Part shown: positions 4,883-5,545 of the stretch, piece after piece
How the letters are laid out: each line of letters opens with the position of its first letter
Numbering within the stretch: the stretch's first letter is position 1
Source of the DNA: Gemmatimonadota bacterium
GTDB taxonomy: Bacteria; Gemmatimonadota; Gemmatimonadetes; Gemmatimonadales; GWC2-71-9
Assembly (NCBI GenBank): GCA_003221825.1
Contig: QHUE01000241.1
Location: 1-5,545 of the forward strand
Direction of reading: 5' to 3'
DNA length: 5,545 nucleotides
Notes under the pieces: generated by a model
What the model was told of the DNA's origin: nothing
What the model saw: the letters and a program-made list of their open reading frames with translations, nothing else
Databases searched by the model: none
Program-made: the position numbers and the translations under genes

Positions 4883-5545
4883 CGGCTCGTCCGGCGACCG
4901 TACGCGTCGCGGGAGGGCAGGGGTTTTGGGGAGATTGGCTGGAAGCGCCGTACCGGCAGGTGACGGGGGGTCCGGTCGATTACCTGATGATGGACTATCT
5001 CGCCGAAGTCACGATGTCAATTTTACAGAAACAGAAATCGCGCGACCCGAGCCGCGGCTACGCCACCGATTTCGTGACGCAGATGGAACGCATCCTCCCC
5101 ACTGTCGTGGCGCGGGGCATCAAGGTGACGGCGAATGCGGGCGGCGTAAACCCGCGCGCCTGTGCCACGGCGGTGGCCGACGTCGCGCGCAAACTCGGAC
5201 TCGGCGGCAAGCTGAGGATCGGCGTCGTCACCGGCGATGATCTGCTCGGCCGGCTCGACGGACTGATCGCCCGCGGCCACACGCTCGACAACCTGGACAC
5301 CCGCCGCCCCTTGCGTGACGTACGCGATCGCGTGCGGTCCGCCAACGCCTATCTCGGCGCCGCTCCCATCGTGGACGCGCTGCAACGCGGGGCGCAGGTC
5401 GTCATCACGGGGCGTGTCACCGACACCGGCCTGACGCTCGGACCACTGATGCACGCGTTCGGCTGGGCACCCGATGGATGGGATCACATCGCCGCCGGAA
5501 CGGTCGCCGGACATATCATCGAATGCGGGGCGCAGTGCAGCGGCG
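4879..5545 (+). CDS. AtuA-family (DUF1446) protein, N-terminal part, 3' truncated by window
   Basis: The frame opens with the GTG at 4879 overlapping the preceding TGA, and 222 residues are visible before the window ends. Family hallmarks are VRVAGGQGFWGDWLEAP (8-24), GGPVDYLMMDYLAEVTMSIL (30-49), YATDFV, GIKVTANAGGVNPRACA, ITGRVTDTGLTLGPLMHAFG and the closing HIIECGAQCSG. This matches DUF1446, named AtuA after the acyclic terpene utilisation cluster of Pseudomonas, where it sits with geranyl-CoA carboxylase genes. Its biochemical activity is not established to my knowledge. Placement in an operon with an acyl-CoA carboxyltransferase is the usual context, whereas the B12 mutase neighbour suggests propionate or branched-chain acyl-CoA metabolism over terpenes. 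GGTGG at 4868-4872 or GGAG at 4862-4865 could act as ribosome binding site. The gene looks intact as far as it can be seen. Confidence 0.9.
   Translation, partial: MTARPATVRVAGGQGFWGDWLEAPYRQVTGGPVDYLMMDYLAEVTMSILQKQKSRDPSRGYATDFVTQMERILPTVVARGIKVTANAGGVNPRACATAVADVARKLGLGGKLRIGVVTGDDLLGRLDGLIARGHTLDNLDTRRPLRDVRDRVRSANAYLGAAPIVDALQRGAQVVITGRVTDTGLTLGPLMHAFGWAPDGWDHIAAGTVAGHIIECGAQCSG

Overview
This is a GC-rich, densely coding bacterial window of about 5.5 kb. Every gene lies on the + strand, there are no gaps between genes, and no promoter, terminator, RNA gene or CRISPR array is visible. Codon use, frequent GTG starts and the gene mix fit a free-living soil or aquatic bacterium. A Gemmatimonadota- or Acidobacteriota-like source is my best guess, but it is inferred from gene content and nothing here proves it.

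Layout: (1) 2-394, the C-terminal part of a baeRF-type protein (eRF1-like, Vms1-related translation factor), cut by the window edge. (2) 391-807, the stand-alone cobalamin-binding small subunit of a methylmalonyl-CoA mutase. (3) 804-2173, a biotin-dependent acyl-CoA carboxylase carboxyltransferase broken into two halves (804-1436 and 1433-2173). (4) 2170-4882, a subtilisin-family (S8) lipoprotein peptidase related to tripeptidyl-peptidase II, also broken, with a frame change near 3757-3767. (5) 4879-5545, the N-terminal part of an AtuA/DUF1446-family protein that runs off the window.

The four gene-to-gene junctions (391, 804, 2170, 4879) are all 4-base NTGA overlaps, three with GTG starts, so the genes look like one translationally coupled operon. 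The mutase subunit and the carboxyltransferase fit propionyl-CoA to methylmalonyl-CoA to succinyl-CoA, or a related branched-chain acyl-CoA route. AtuA-family proteins are typically found beside such carboxyltransferases. The lipoprotein peptidase is the odd member; it might supply peptides or amino acids whose carbon enters the same route, but that is inference.

The main anomaly is that two neighbouring genes each carry what looks like an internal deletion of length not divisible by three. In the carboxyltransferase, the N-domain stops right after GGPNLVKG and the conserved linker to the C-domain resumes at once in another frame (PVDHRMSYDVR), with roughly 60-80 family-typical residues missing. 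In the peptidase, the frame changes just after the catalytic domain, and the start of the following beta-domain seems to be missing. Either these are real lesions in a decaying operon or, at least as likely, errors in the assembly. I see no convincing new biological system.
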